From: Polysphondylium violaceum
Lineage: Eukaryota; Evosea; Eumycetozoa; Dictyosteliales; Dictyosteliaceae
DNA length: 26,722 nucleotides
Direction: 5' to 3'
Assembly: GCA_000277445.1 (NCBI GenBank)
Contig: AJWJ01000317.1
Location: 1-26,722 of the forward strand
Within the stretch, counting starts at the first letter, position 1; each line of letters opens with the position of its first letter. Below the pieces are notes generated by a model. That model was not told where the DNA came from, did no database searches, and saw only the letters and a list, made by a program, of their open reading frames with translations. Made by a program: the position numbers and the translations under genes. Shown in pieces: positions 1 through 9,540 of the stretch.

Positions 1-319
1 CTAAAAATAATTACCAGGTGGAGTCTTTAATTTGATGGCTTTATCAATTTGGAAATTACTAGTGCACTAAAAGTTTCAATAGTTAGACAGAGAGTTTTGG
101 AATATAATAGAAAAATTTAATTACAGTTTGAGAACCAGCAGGATCAAAATTTGAACTGGGCGAAGCAGCCTTTGAAATCAATGCTCGTGGAACTCCAATT
201 TTTTTGGCATTCTCAGGATCAGCCTTATGAATATCATTATCCTTATGATAGGCAGCAGTTAAAAGAGATAAAGGAACTTCTAAAGTAGATGGATGTAATG
301 GACCACTTTCACTTGACAT
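1..319 (-). CDS. Small hypothetical protein, 3' end at or beyond the window edge
   Basis: I do not recognise this protein. Exon 1 runs 319-125 (65 residues, MSSESGPLHPSTLEV... to ...AGSQT). A GTAATT donor and a TTTTAG acceptor define a 58-base intron (124-67), and exon 2 continues in frame from 66 with TCTSNFQIDKAIKLKTPPGN. The frame reaches TAG at bases 3-1, giving an 86-residue protein. However, the last bases also contain a possible donor (CTG then GTAATT), so the gene may continue past the left edge. No signal peptide or membrane segment is visible; the protein looks soluble and mildly basic. The clean splice that removes in-frame run-on argues for a real gene. A function cannot be given. 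Confidence 0.5.
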
Positions 320-673
320 TGTTGAAATAGATATAAATAAAATAATATAATAAATTGAATTGAAATGAAAATTATAAAGTTTGTAATGAGTTTATATACA
401 TTTTTCCATCCCTATTTTAAATAAATTTGTTAAATATCAAGAACCACAATGAAAGAGATTCAATCAATCATTAAGATGGTCTTTAACATCAAGGGTTTAT
501 AACTACTCCATGCCCCCTTTCACTGTCCACTCCAATGAAACAATGATAAAAAAGGGTTTGAATTTATTTGGGGTCACAGCAAAGTTACAAAATAAATGAT
601 CATAAAGTGGTGAAATTTGATAAAAATGCTAATGGGCCGCCCAAAAGTAAAAATTTTACCCCGAAAATAGATT

Positions 674-843
674 TTGGTGAATTTTTTCTTTTATTAATTT
701 TTTTTTGCTCTTTTGAATGATTTCACCATGTCTTTCAATGATAATTTTTCTCTTTTCCACGATCTCAAGATTATCTTTTCTCTTATACATAGTAAATTTA
801 TTTTTTTAGACAAAAATGAAAAAAAGAAAAATAAATTCACCAA
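674..843. repeat. Inverted repeat with TTGGTGAATTT ends
   Basis: TTGGTGAATTT followed by a T-rich run at 674-692 is matched by its reverse complement at about 823-843, enclosing about 130 bases. The 11-base core match is exact and the rest is T/A-rich. It could be a degraded MITE or chance pairing of AT-rich DNA. I see no clear target-site duplication. Confidence 0.3.
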
Positions 844-897
844 TAAAAATTGTTGTTTATGGTAATATTATATTAGATGGTAATTTTATCTTGTGAT

Positions 898-1097
898 CCA
901 TTCCATAGTACAACACTAAAACTTTTTTTCAATTTAAGTTTATTCTTTGACATATAAATGAAAAATAATGGTTTTTAACCATTCTTACACCCTTTTTGAA
1001 TAAAATGAAAGTTTTCAATAGAAAAATTAAAAATGAATAAAAGCCCAATTCAAAAAAGTTAATGTGATAGTACTCAAGTTTGTGAGTCCTGGAATGG
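898..1097. repeat. Imperfect foldback with CCATTCCA ends
   Basis: The left arm at 898-945 begins CCATTCCA and ends TTTATTC. The right arm at 1035-1097 starts GAATAAA and ends TGGAATGG. The reverse complement of the left arm aligns with the right arm over most of its length, with about 16 extra bases in the right arm. At the centre is a perfect small hairpin, AATGGTT-TTT-AACCATT (about 967-983). The whole could fold into one long stem. A MITE-like element or a hairpin RNA source are both possible. Confidence 0.35.
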
Positions 1098-1269
1098 TAA
1101 AAAGAGGTTTTCACTATTTTATTCTAATTGAAAAAATAAAAAAAATCACCTCGAACTAAGAAATAATAATTTTTCTCATCACCATTGGAAACATATGAAC
1201 CGTGGTGAAATTTTACCCAATAATATTATAAATGTGGGTGATTTTTATTTTTTAATAAAAATTTATTTG

Positions 1270-3039
1270 TTATGAATTACCACCGCCATCGTAGTCATCG
1301 TCATCGTCGCTATCAATAAAGTCATATTGATTATAGTTTTTGTATGACACACGATTGGTGCGGGAATTGATGTTGTAAAAAGTTTGATAGTCAATGTATC
1401 GGTCAAATTGAAACAAGTGGAAATAGAATAATGCATGCAGTTCTTTGATTTTGTCTACGTCGAGATAGGGAACAGGGATCGAAGGCAGATAGGACTCGTC
1501 GATGGCGTCGAGGAGACTGTTCTTTGGACAAAAGTTGGTTGTGATGGCATAGCCGTGTTGGTCGTGAGACAGTCTGACTCGGTATTCTGTGTTTCGGTTG
1601 CCGTTGGTCGGTATGCATGTGAGTTTGAATAGCCTTGATCCATTGCGAGTGAAATCAAAGCTGTAGTATTGAAAGTAGCCGAGTATTTCTTTGGCAATGT
1701 AAATTAGACCCTTGTTGCCACTAGAGAGGATCTTGGAGTAGAGGCGATAGATGGCCTCGGCCCGAGAGAATTGAGAAAAGCTGGGATTGGGGCTCGCTCG
1801 GGGACTCAGAAACATAGAGACCATTTCAATGAGCTCTGATCCCCGGATATCAAGAAAGTCGGCAATCGGTGTGACCCTGTCTCTGGGTATAAACAGATAG
1901 ATTGAACATTGGTCGTCGTGTTGGGTGGTGTAGTAGGCCAGCAGGTAGTCGAGACGGTGATGGTTTCTCGACTCCTTATCGTCCAATTCAAACTCATCGA
2001 TCTCCTCTGTCTCTTGCATATCATCGTCTCCTGCGACTTGATCTACACGTTCATTTGATTGCTGCTCGAAATCAATGCCCGAGTCACCGATAAATAGATA
2101 GTTGGATTGGTGTTGTTCGTCTGATATCACTACAGGCAAACCTTTGTACGATGACATTGAGCTGGCTCGGAATGATTCATTACTTATCGTTGTATAGCCA
2201 GTGACGGTATCCTGACTAAACAGATCCTCTACACTCGAGTTTTCTTGAAAGAGGTCTACCTTTTTTGCCCTGATTTCTATGAGCGCCGCCTGCAACACCC
2301 TGTGCTCTACAATGAGATCATACTCGACATCAACAATGAATCTAACGGCCTTCATCGAAGAGACCACACGTGTTTTACTGGTATCCCTCGGACTGTTTTC
2401 GTAGCAATTAAACACAACAAAGTCGCTTGTCACCCGACACGGACTATCTACCCTTGCCACACTCTTTTGTCTCGACACAAACATATGATACAAAGTGGTG
2501 GTTTGCACACAATGGTCCACAGAGTCGGTAAACGGATGATCTCGTCTCTGGTACTGATACTTGTGTCCCTTTGCCGTCGACGATGTCACGGAAAAAGGTG
2601 TTTTCTCTCTCATCACGCGCTTTAGTACATTTGTTACATAATGCATCTTATCCAACACGGCCAACTTGGCCGTCACGGGAGGTCGCGTGTATTTATCAAA
2701 CATTTTAAAGTCATTGTAATAAACAGGCTCTGGTAAAACAATGGCACTAAAGTAGTCATATGTAAACAAGGACTTGAACAATCGTTTGAAATCAATAATA
2801 TTATTACCCATCATCAACGAGATATGAAACGATGCCGTGTCGTTTACTTTCCCCTCCAAATAGGCAAAAAAGAACTGTATCCATATATCCTTTGCCCATT
2901 TATTCCATTCCTTACAAACAAAAGGTATTACATTTACATGACATTTAAGATCAAATTCCTTAAATATCCTAGACACAATCACTTTGTTTTGTACTATTGT
3001 TGGTGCTGATACTGATGATAATGATGATGTCGTAGACAT
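1270..3039 (-). CDS. F-box-like protein, 589 residues, single exon
   Basis: An uninterrupted 589-residue frame. Residues about 20-58 (VIVSRIFKEFDLKCHVNVIP followed by FVCKEWNKWAKDIW) fit the F-box pattern: hydrophobic helix, then VCKxW. Many dictyostelid proteins start this way. If so, it would recruit a target to an SCF ubiquitin ligase; this is inferred from the motif alone. The remainder has no repeats I recognise, only an acidic stretch around residues 325-355 (DDDMQETEEIDEFELDD) and an acidic tail ending DSDDDDDYDGGGNS. There is no signal peptide or membrane segment. Codons are clearly less AT-rich than the surroundings. The gene is divergent from the ataxin-3 gene, with 236 bases between start codons that must hold both promoters. 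Confidence 0.75.
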   Translation of the reverse strand: MSTTSSLSSVSAPTIVQNKVIVSRIFKEFDLKCHVNVIPFVCKEWNKWAKDIWIQFFFAYLEGKVNDTASFHISLMMGNNIIDFKRLFKSLFTYDYFSAIVLPEPVYYNDFKMFDKYTRPPVTAKLAVLDKMHYVTNVLKRVMREKTPFSVTSSTAKGHKYQYQRRDHPFTDSVDHCVQTTTLYHMFVSRQKSVARVDSPCRVTSDFVVFNCYENSPRDTSKTRVVSSMKAVRFIVDVEYDLIVEHRVLQAALIEIRAKKVDLFQENSSVEDLFSQDTVTGYTTISNESFRASSMSSYKGLPVVISDEQHQSNYLFIGDSGIDFEQQSNERVDQVAGDDDMQETEEIDEFELDDKESRNHHRLDYLLAYYTTQHDDQCSIYLFIPRDRVTPIADFLDIRGSELIEMVSMFLSPRASPNPSFSQFSRAEAIYRLYSKILSSGNKGLIYIAKEILGYFQYYSFDFTRNGSRLFKLTCIPTNGNRNTEYRVRLSHDQHGYAITTNFCPKNSLLDAIDESYLPSIPVPYLDVDKIKELHALFYFHLFQFDRYIDYQTFYNINSRTNRVSYKNYNQYDFIDSDDDDDYDGGGNS

Positions 3040-3275
3040 AACTACGATTATTAATGACTTTTATTAAATATCTATACTACTATACACAAACAACTCATAT
3101 TTCTTTCTGTGAATCCTATTCTGACTCTCAAAATCTTTGAAAAATAAATAAAAATAAAATAAAATAAAATTAAAAAAAAAAAAACAATTTTGATTTTCCC
3201 CATTTCTAAATTAAAATTTAGAACCCACATTGAATTCTAAATTCAAACAAATAAATTACTATATATAAAGAAATA

Positions 3276-4458
3276 ATGTCTAATCCAGGTAGTACAGTTG
3301 TGTATCATGAAAAACAAGGTAAATTATAATTACTTTTTAGACATTATCAATAACCTTCTATATATTAATTGAATGTCTATCAAATCAAACCATAGTTGCA
3401 TCATTATGTGGTGTACATTGTCTAAATACACTTCTCCAAGGAAGTTATTTCACAGAGATTGATTTAGCTCATGTAGCTCAAGAATTAGATAAACAAGAAA
3501 GAGAAATGATGTCAGAGAATGGTTTTGAAACTAAAGATTTCTTGAAATTTGTTGCTGTATGTATAATATTAGAATGTAGATGTTGGTGATGTTGTTCATC
3601 ATTACTAATACTATAACTCAATCTATTTGCATGTACAGGAAGATAGCGGGAATGTAGCTGATGATGGAAATTATAGTATTCAGGTACTCGAGAAAGCTTT
3701 GTCATCATTTGGTTTAACATGTAACAATATTAATAAGAAAGAGTTTTCAGAAGTAATAAAGAATCCTTTGTAAGTATACCATAGTTTGTGTAGGATGGAC
3801 AAAGAGTGTGAAAAAAAAAGATATCGATATCTAATACAAATAATAACATCATTCCTAGAAATGAAGAAGCATTTATATGTAATCTCAGTGCACATTGGTT
3901 TACATTAAGAAAGGTGAATGGCAATTGGTTTAATCTCAACTCACTTTTAAAAACACCTGAATTCTTGTCGAATTTCTATATTAGTTTATTTTTAGAGACT
4001 CTAAGAACTGATGGTTGGACTGTTTTTGTTGTGAGAGGTAGTTTTCCTCAAATCATTCCATACTCTCCTGCAGGTAAGTAATCAGAATAGCATGGGTAAA
4101 AGTATTGATAATAGGTATTAATAATGTATGAATAAATATAGAATTGGGTAAATGGTTAGAGATAAGTAATCAACCTAAAACTACAAGTGTTCAAGTAGGA
4201 AGAACAAATAACAATAGCGGTGGTGGTGGTGATTGGGGTGAAGATGAAGAATTAAAGAAAGCAATTCAAGAGAGTTTAGATTATCATGACAATTTACAAG
4301 ATTTTCAATCAATTCAAAACTTTGATAGATCACGTGGAGTAAATCATTTTAATAATATATCTTTTGAAAATCCATTCAACTACGTACCCCCAAACGAATA
4401 TGAAGATGACGATGAAGAATTAAAGAGAGCAATTGCTGAAAGTTTAAATCAAAGTTAG
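3276..4458 (+). CDS. atxn3: Ataxin-3 (Josephin-domain deubiquitinase)
   Basis: Five exons: 3276-3318, 3396-3556, 3639-3769, 3859-4073 and 4142-4458, giving 288 residues. The first begins MSNPGSTVVYHEKQ and joins to VASLCGVHCLNTLLQGSYF. The Josephin catalytic residues are present: the Cys of SLCGVHC, a Gln shortly before it in HEKQ, the His of SAHWFTLRK and the Asn of WFNLNSLL. After the roughly 180-residue Josephin domain come two ubiquitin-interacting motifs, DEELKKAIQESL and DDEELKRAIAESL, the second at the C-terminus. Ataxin-3 trims ubiquitin chains and works with p97/VCP in protein quality control. Unlike the human protein there is no polyglutamine run, only a short Gly patch. All four introns are GT-AG and 68-89 bases long. 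It converges on the SUN gene. Confidence 0.95.
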
Positions 4459-4633
4459 AAAGGGTGGTAGGAGTAATAGTTACATTATCATCATTAAATC
4501 CGATAGATAGATATATATCCTTGTAAATATTGAATAAAAAGACAAAACATACTATAATAACAATAGTAATGAAAACACTCACAAGTTGTAAATTTGGTCT
4601 AAAAAATAGTTTATTAAATAAGTCATTCACTCA

Positions 4634-7600
4634 TTAACCTTTACTCTTTCTTTTATATTTTTTGGAGGTGGTATTGTTTCTAAAGAATAGATTATCAGAA
4701 CTACTACTATGAGGTATAGATGATATGGAAGAAGATAGCGACTGTTGTTGAGGTGTATTATTGGTTGTCGCTGTATAGAGTGATTGTACAATATGAGAAT
4801 CTGATGTTTGTCTTAGAAAATATCTATTTTGTAACCAATTTGGATATGGAGGTGTAGGTGCTTGTTGATGATGTTGTTTGATTGGTTCTTCTATAGATTT
4901 AACTATATAATTTGGATCGTTGGTTGTTGGTGGGATAGAATTTGGAATTTCAGAGGCACTCATATCCTCCTCCACTTCACTTGTAGAATCAGAGAATACA
5001 AATGGTGATGAATTCCTTCTCATATGTTTAGTTGTTTTTTTGTTGTTACTATTATCATTTTGTTGCTGTTGCTGTTGTTGTTGTTGTTGTTGTTTAACTT
5101 GTTGCTGTTGATGTTGTTGTTGCTGTTGTTGTTGCTGTTGATGTTGCTGATGTTGCTGCTGGTGTTGTTGTAATTGTTGTTGTCTAAGTAATTGCTGTTG
5201 ATAATAATGTTGTTGTTCAGAAATCAATGAATTTGGGGATGGATAGCCTGGTGAAGATGAATTACGAGCAAACAAGATATATGAAGAGAATACAAGTGCA
5301 GTGATAAGGAATCCAGAACCAATGACTGTCACTATAAAGTTTTTAGAACTATCCAACTTCTCCTCCAATCTAGAGATTCTTTCACGTAGTACTGTCAGCT
5401 CTTTGTTAAAGTCCTGAGTCATCGATTTCTTTAATATCTTTTTATCCTCGTCCATCTTTTTCTCTAAATTAACGCCCATAACAGCAATCTTCTCCAAGTA
5501 TTCTGCAATATCTGATATCATGGCCTTGGTATGACGTATTTGCGAGGAATAGTATTGTTCAATCCTCTCGACGTACCGATTGGACATAGATTGAGAGATT
5601 TCCACGCTCTTTACTCTGTCTGCCAGCGTCTTGAAAATACTCTGTGGCGTTTTAGCCGATTGGTATTGAGGTTGTTGGTTGTTGTTGTCATCCTGGCCAC
5701 CGACCACAATGGTAGCCATGGTTTCTTCGTCCTCGTTGTTGTTGTTGTTGCTATTAACAGTACCGGTAGAGGAGGCTGTTGCGTGTGTGGATGAAAAGGA
5801 ATCGTGGTCTCTATCCATACTAATCAACTCGTCTTTTAATTTAAAAGAACCCAGCGACAAGTCTTTCCAACTGGGTGAGTCATTTGTTGGTAAAGTACGT
5901 GGTTTCACAGGTATGTCTTCATGGTGCAGAGGAAAGGATATGGGGATCTTCATGTCATTCATCTTTAGTTTCTCAACCTCTTGGATATTCATATCGACTT
6001 GATCTTTGAGATCGTCCACCATTGTGCTGCCATAGACCTTGAAATCCGAGATGGGGCAATACAATTGATTGCCATAGTGTGTAAGGATCTTTATCTTGAT
6101 ATACTTGTACCACGCCTTTTCTCTCAAGACAAAGTACTGAGGCTTTCTTGAATTCTCTGCAGTAAAGTTACCCAATAGATGCCATGTTTCACTGGGATGT
6201 CTATTGATACCCATCACAACAAAATCCTTAAACATTGATGAAAAGAACTCATAGTTTGCCATCTCGATAATCTGAACACCAATCTCTTCACATAGTTCAA
6301 CGACAAACCATTGATTCTTTTCACATTCATTCAACATATATCTATCCTTGGATGAATGCAATATACTACTAACTTCTCTAGCTTCTCTATTGGTCGTCAA
6401 CACATTGGCACCACATTCTGAAGATGCATAATTAAATTTATCTGGTAAATCTTTTGGTGTCAATGGTAATGTATTGTTATGTGTTGTTGTTGTTGTTGGA
6501 ATATTATTATTATTACTAGTATTATTATTCAATGGTTTGGTATTATTTTTAATAATCAAGCCAGTATGATCATTATCATTGGGTGTCGGAGTTGTAGGAG
6601 TTGTAGGAGTTGTAGGAGTTGTAGAACTTGGTTCTTTGTCTTCCTCTTGGTGTTTAGGTTCTATAGGGGGTGAAGTGGGTAATGGTGGCATTGTTGAAAT
6701 ATCGGTATTTGTTTTATTTTCATGTAGAGTCGAAGTGGATAGATCTTTTTCTTTTGTCTCCAACGTTGTTTGATTATTTGGAATAGTTTTTTCTTCAATA
6801 TTATTATTATTATTACTATTACTATTACTATTGTTATTTTCAGTAGTATTTTCTTCTTTGTTATCATTGCTATTTTCATTATTATTATTTTCCTGCTCAC
6901 TTTCTTCCTCTTCAATTATAATTGGAATTCCTTCATTTTCATTTTCATGCTTTGATTCACTAATTGTTTCAATTAGATCTTTATTATTACTATTACTATT
7001 ATTATCATCATTATTATTGCTCTTGTTGCTCTTACTACTATTATTGTCTGTATTTATAATATCATTATTTTGATATTGATCTCCAACAGTCGTTGTTGTT
7101 TCATCTTTATCTTTATCCTTATCAACCATTGTATCTTTATCTTTATCAATTATTGTATCTTTATCTTTATCTTGAATAGGTTGCTGGTCACTTTTATCTT
7201 TTATATTTTCTTTTTCTTGATCATCATGTAAGATTGGTATATCTGTATGTATTGGTGTTGAATTTACTTCATTTTCAAACGATGATGTAGATTTATGATC
7301 CTTATTTCCATCTATATTTACTACATTATCTGATGTTGTGGTGGTAGTAGTTGTGGGTGTAAATGTTTCATTGACTGCTGTATTATCAATATTCACATTA
7401 ATTTCCTCTATCATCGAAGTTTGCTCTTGTTCTTGTTGTTCTTGTGGCTCGATATCTTTATTTTTATTTTTATCTTGTTGTTGACTTGATTGATCATCAA
7501 TGATGGATGAGTCTTCCTCTTTTATAGGTATATGTATCTTTCCATTCTCTGATACAGTCTCTTTTTCGTCGCTCTCTACTTGATTATCAAACAATAGTAT

Positions 7601-7825
7601 TTCATCAAGCTTCTCGGGTAACACATGTTTTTCAATCTCTATTGTTAAACCAGATTCAATGTATGAGTCGGGTGTCTGTTCAACTTTGGCTATTATTGTA
7701 TTATCATTATTGTTATCGTTATTATTATTTGTTGTTGAATATATAGGAGATACATAAAGTACTGATATCGTGAATAAAATAAATAGTACTACTAAATTAC
7801 TTTTCTTGATATTGTATCTATACAT
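4634..7825 (-). CDS. Mid-SUN domain ER membrane protein (Slp1/SUCO/Opt type)
   Basis: 1063 residues in one exon. It opens with a signal peptide (NLVVLFILFTISVLYVSPIY). A long acidic Asn/Asp/Lys/Thr-rich disordered region follows to about residue 465. The SUN domain of the mid-SUN class spans about 466-600: SSECGANVL, then YMLNECEKNQWFVVELCEEI, MANYEFFSSMFKDFVVMGI, WHLLGNF, KYIKIKILTHYGNQLYCPIS and VYGSTMVDD. A coiled coil lies at about 728-826, one membrane helix at about 828-852 (IVTVIGSGFLITALVFSSYI), then a Gln/His-rich cytosolic tail with runs of up to about 11 Gln. Yeast Slp1 and animal SUCO have the same order and act in the ER lumen and nuclear envelope, in yeast with Emp65. I infer an ER location. 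A promoter-side T tract follows at 7888-7912. Confidence 0.88.
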   Translation of the reverse strand: MYRYNIKKSNLVVLFILFTISVLYVSPIYSTTNNNNDNNNDNTIIAKVEQTPDSYIESGLTIEIEKHVLPEKLDEILLFDNQVESDEKETVSENGKIHIPIKEEDSSIIDDQSSQQQDKNKNKDIEPQEQQEQEQTSMIEEINVNIDNTAVNETFTPTTTTTTTSDNVVNIDGNKDHKSTSSFENEVNSTPIHTDIPILHDDQEKENIKDKSDQQPIQDKDKDTIIDKDKDTMVDKDKDKDETTTTVGDQYQNNDIINTDNNSSKSNKSNNNDDNNSNSNNKDLIETISESKHENENEGIPIIIEEEESEQENNNNENSNDNKEENTTENNNSNSNSNNNNNIEEKTIPNNQTTLETKEKDLSTSTLHENKTNTDISTMPPLPTSPPIEPKHQEEDKEPSSTTPTTPTTPTTPTPNDNDHTGLIIKNNTKPLNNNTSNNNNIPTTTTTHNNTLPLTPKDLPDKFNYASSECGANVLTTNREAREVSSILHSSKDRYMLNECEKNQWFVVELCEEIGVQIIEMANYEFFSSMFKDFVVMGINRHPSETWHLLGNFTAENSRKPQYFVLREKAWYKYIKIKILTHYGNQLYCPISDFKVYGSTMVDDLKDQVDMNIQEVEKLKMNDMKIPISFPLHHEDIPVKPRTLPTNDSPSWKDLSLGSFKLKDELISMDRDHDSFSSTHATASSTGTVNSNNNNNEDEETMATIVVGGQDDNNNQQPQYQSAKTPQSIFKTLADRVKSVEISQSMSNRYVERIEQYYSSQIRHTKAMISDIAEYLEKIAVMGVNLEKKMDEDKKILKKSMTQDFNKELTVLRERISRLEEKLDSSKNFIVTVIGSGFLITALVFSSYILFARNSSSPGYPSPNSLISEQQHYYQQQLLRQQQLQQHQQQHQQHQQQQQQQQQHQQQQVKQQQQQQQQQQQNDNSNNKKTTKHMRRNSSPFVFSDSTSEVEEDMSASEIPNSIPPTTNDPNYIVKSIEEPIKQHHQQAPTPPYPNWLQNRYFLRQTSDSHIVQSLYTATTNNTPQQQSLSSSISSIPHSSSSDNLFFRNNTTSKKYKRKSKG

Positions 7826-7882
7826 TATTATTACTATTCATATATCTCTACCTATTATTTCTTTTCTTTTCTTTATTTTTAT

Positions 7883-7918
<36 letters not shown>

Positions 7919-8014
7919 TAATTTTGCGATCTGACACGTATTTGCCCAAAAACAAGAAATTTCATCTATTTACACACAGATACTTATATTAAATATTCAA
8001 AAATGATTTATTTG
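7826..8014. repeat. Long T homopolymer between two minus-strand genes
   Basis: This 189-base gap between the mid-SUN start and the SMP-gene stop holds an unbroken T run of over 20 bases near 7886-7912. On the coding strand it is an A run just upstream of the SUN gene. Such tracts are usual at dictyostelid gene borders and promoters. Confidence 0.7.
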
Positions 8015-9540
8015 TTAAACGGTAGTAGTTGGAAGTACAACAACAGCATTGGTGTTTCTTTTACTTGTACGCAATGAAGTTGGTTTACTTGAAAGAAGAG
8101 GGGATGATGAAGAGGATTTCTTTGATGACAAAGAGGGTGTGGATGAAGATAACGGTGATGAGGATGACAAGAAACTGGCTACGTTTCCATTGGTTGCAGT
8201 GGAACTGAGTATAGGTGATGTAATGGGAGATACACCAGTAGATACACTCATTGGTGTTAGAGATAGTGGTGATGCTGTATTGCTACTATTATTGTTACTA
8301 TGATGGTGGTGATGATGACTATTATGGTGATTGCTACTACTATTACTAATACTATTGTGATTGACAATCATGGGAGAGTATAAAAATGAAAACAAATTAA
8401 AAGAGATCTTGTTGGGGGCTACCAATTTTTGATTGATGAATTTGATGATATGTGTTTGCAAGAAAGATCCGAGTTTACCTGGCTCCTTTAGCACTGTTTC
8501 ATAACCCATCTTACTAATCATTCTGATTGAAATTTGTGGACTATCTTTTAGATATAATGAACAAACTGGATTAGGTGTATTTGGAATATATAATACAAAC
8601 TATAGTATATAGAGATACTGTGTTAATACAATGATACGAGAGTCATAATAAAATAGACAATCATAATAATAATAAAACATACCTTTCCTGAAAATTGTTT
8701 GATTGAAAGTTTAGTCTTTACAGGTAAACAGGCCATATGTCTTTGTGGCCAATTTAGCCAAAGTTCAGAAGATGCAGTTACAGATGCATCACCTGAATAA
8801 ATAATATCAAATTCTAAAATACTAACTGGTGCATTTGGTGGGGAAACAAGTTTAACTGTACCAACCTCTGGTGTAGTTGTACCAAAATTAATATCTGAAA
8901 AATGTACTTTACCCTATTATTATTGTTAATGTATATTTAGTGTTAATATATATGTGTAAATCTACTGCGAACATACTCGACAAAAGAACATGTATCAAGT
9001 GTATATGCATACCAAGAAATCAGGTTTAGTTTGTTCATCAAAAATATTGTTCAAGATATTATAAACTTTGTGAATGAATTGGTTTGAATTGTTGATATCG
9101 GAAAGTAATCTGGCAGTGATAAAGTTTATCCATTTACAAGTTTCAATCGAAGTTGGTGGTTGATCGCTGAGATCTATTAAATCATATGTAGTTTGTTGTT
9201 TTTGTTGTTGTTGCTGTTGTTGGGATGATGAGGGTGCAAACACCAACGATGTTACACCATTTAAAATGCCACCTTTTCTATTAGATGCTGTATTTGATTT
9301 CTTTGCAAGCTTTTGTTGTTGAATGTATTGTTGTTGCTTTGGATCGACTTTCTTTGAGAGCACCTGAAAGAATAAGTAAATGATCACAATCGATGAGAAT
9401 ATAATTCCAAAAAGGAACCCTAACAATAATGTGAATATCATGTTGTCTATCTCTTCTATGATCCCGAGAATAACTATCGTGTTTGTTTGTTTCCTAAACA
9501 ATCTAAATGATTTGAAAAGGTTTCGCAAAACTTTCGGCAC
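8015..9540 (-). CDS. mmm1: SMP-domain lipid-transfer protein, probable Mmm1 (ERMES)
   Basis: Three exons read on the minus strand, 9540-9013, 8913-8683 and 8599-8015, give 447 residues. A membrane helix lies at about 34-58 (MIFTLLLGFLFGIIFSSIVI), followed by a Lys/Gln/Ser linker. An SMP domain spans about 117-325, with ETCKWINFITARLLSDINNS, ASSELWLNWPQRHMACLPV, KLSIKQFSGKFVLYI and ISKMGYETVLKEPGKLGSFL. A Ser/Asn/His-rich tail closes it. In yeast Mmm1 is anchored in the ER and its SMP domain moves phospholipids to mitochondria as part of ERMES. The order helix-linker-SMP, with no PH or C2 domain, fits Mmm1 better than TEX2/Nvj2 or synaptotagmin-like SMP proteins. The pre-helix part is only 33 residues, shorter than in yeast. 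The exact subfamily is inferred. Confidence 0.7.

Larger units (their letters stand above)
320..1269. other. Intergenic, AT-rich, with two imperfect inverted repeats
   Basis: No convincing gene. The one longer open frame (1114-929, minus) is hydrophobic, low in complexity and lies inside an imperfect foldback, so I do not call it. The stretch holds two inverted repeats, listed separately, and C-rich patches near 510-530. The flanking genes are both on the minus strand, so it should hold the promoter of the left-edge gene and the 3' end of the F-box-like gene. Confidence 0.6.

Noticed and set aside
929-1114. 61-residue minus-strand frame
   Set aside because: It lies inside the imperfect foldback, and is hydrophobic low-complexity sequence with no leader or splice logic.
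6770-7073. Ile/Leu/Ser-run frames on the plus strand opposite the SUN gene
   Set aside because: They are mirror images of the Asn/Asp/Glu low-complexity codons of the real minus-strand gene.
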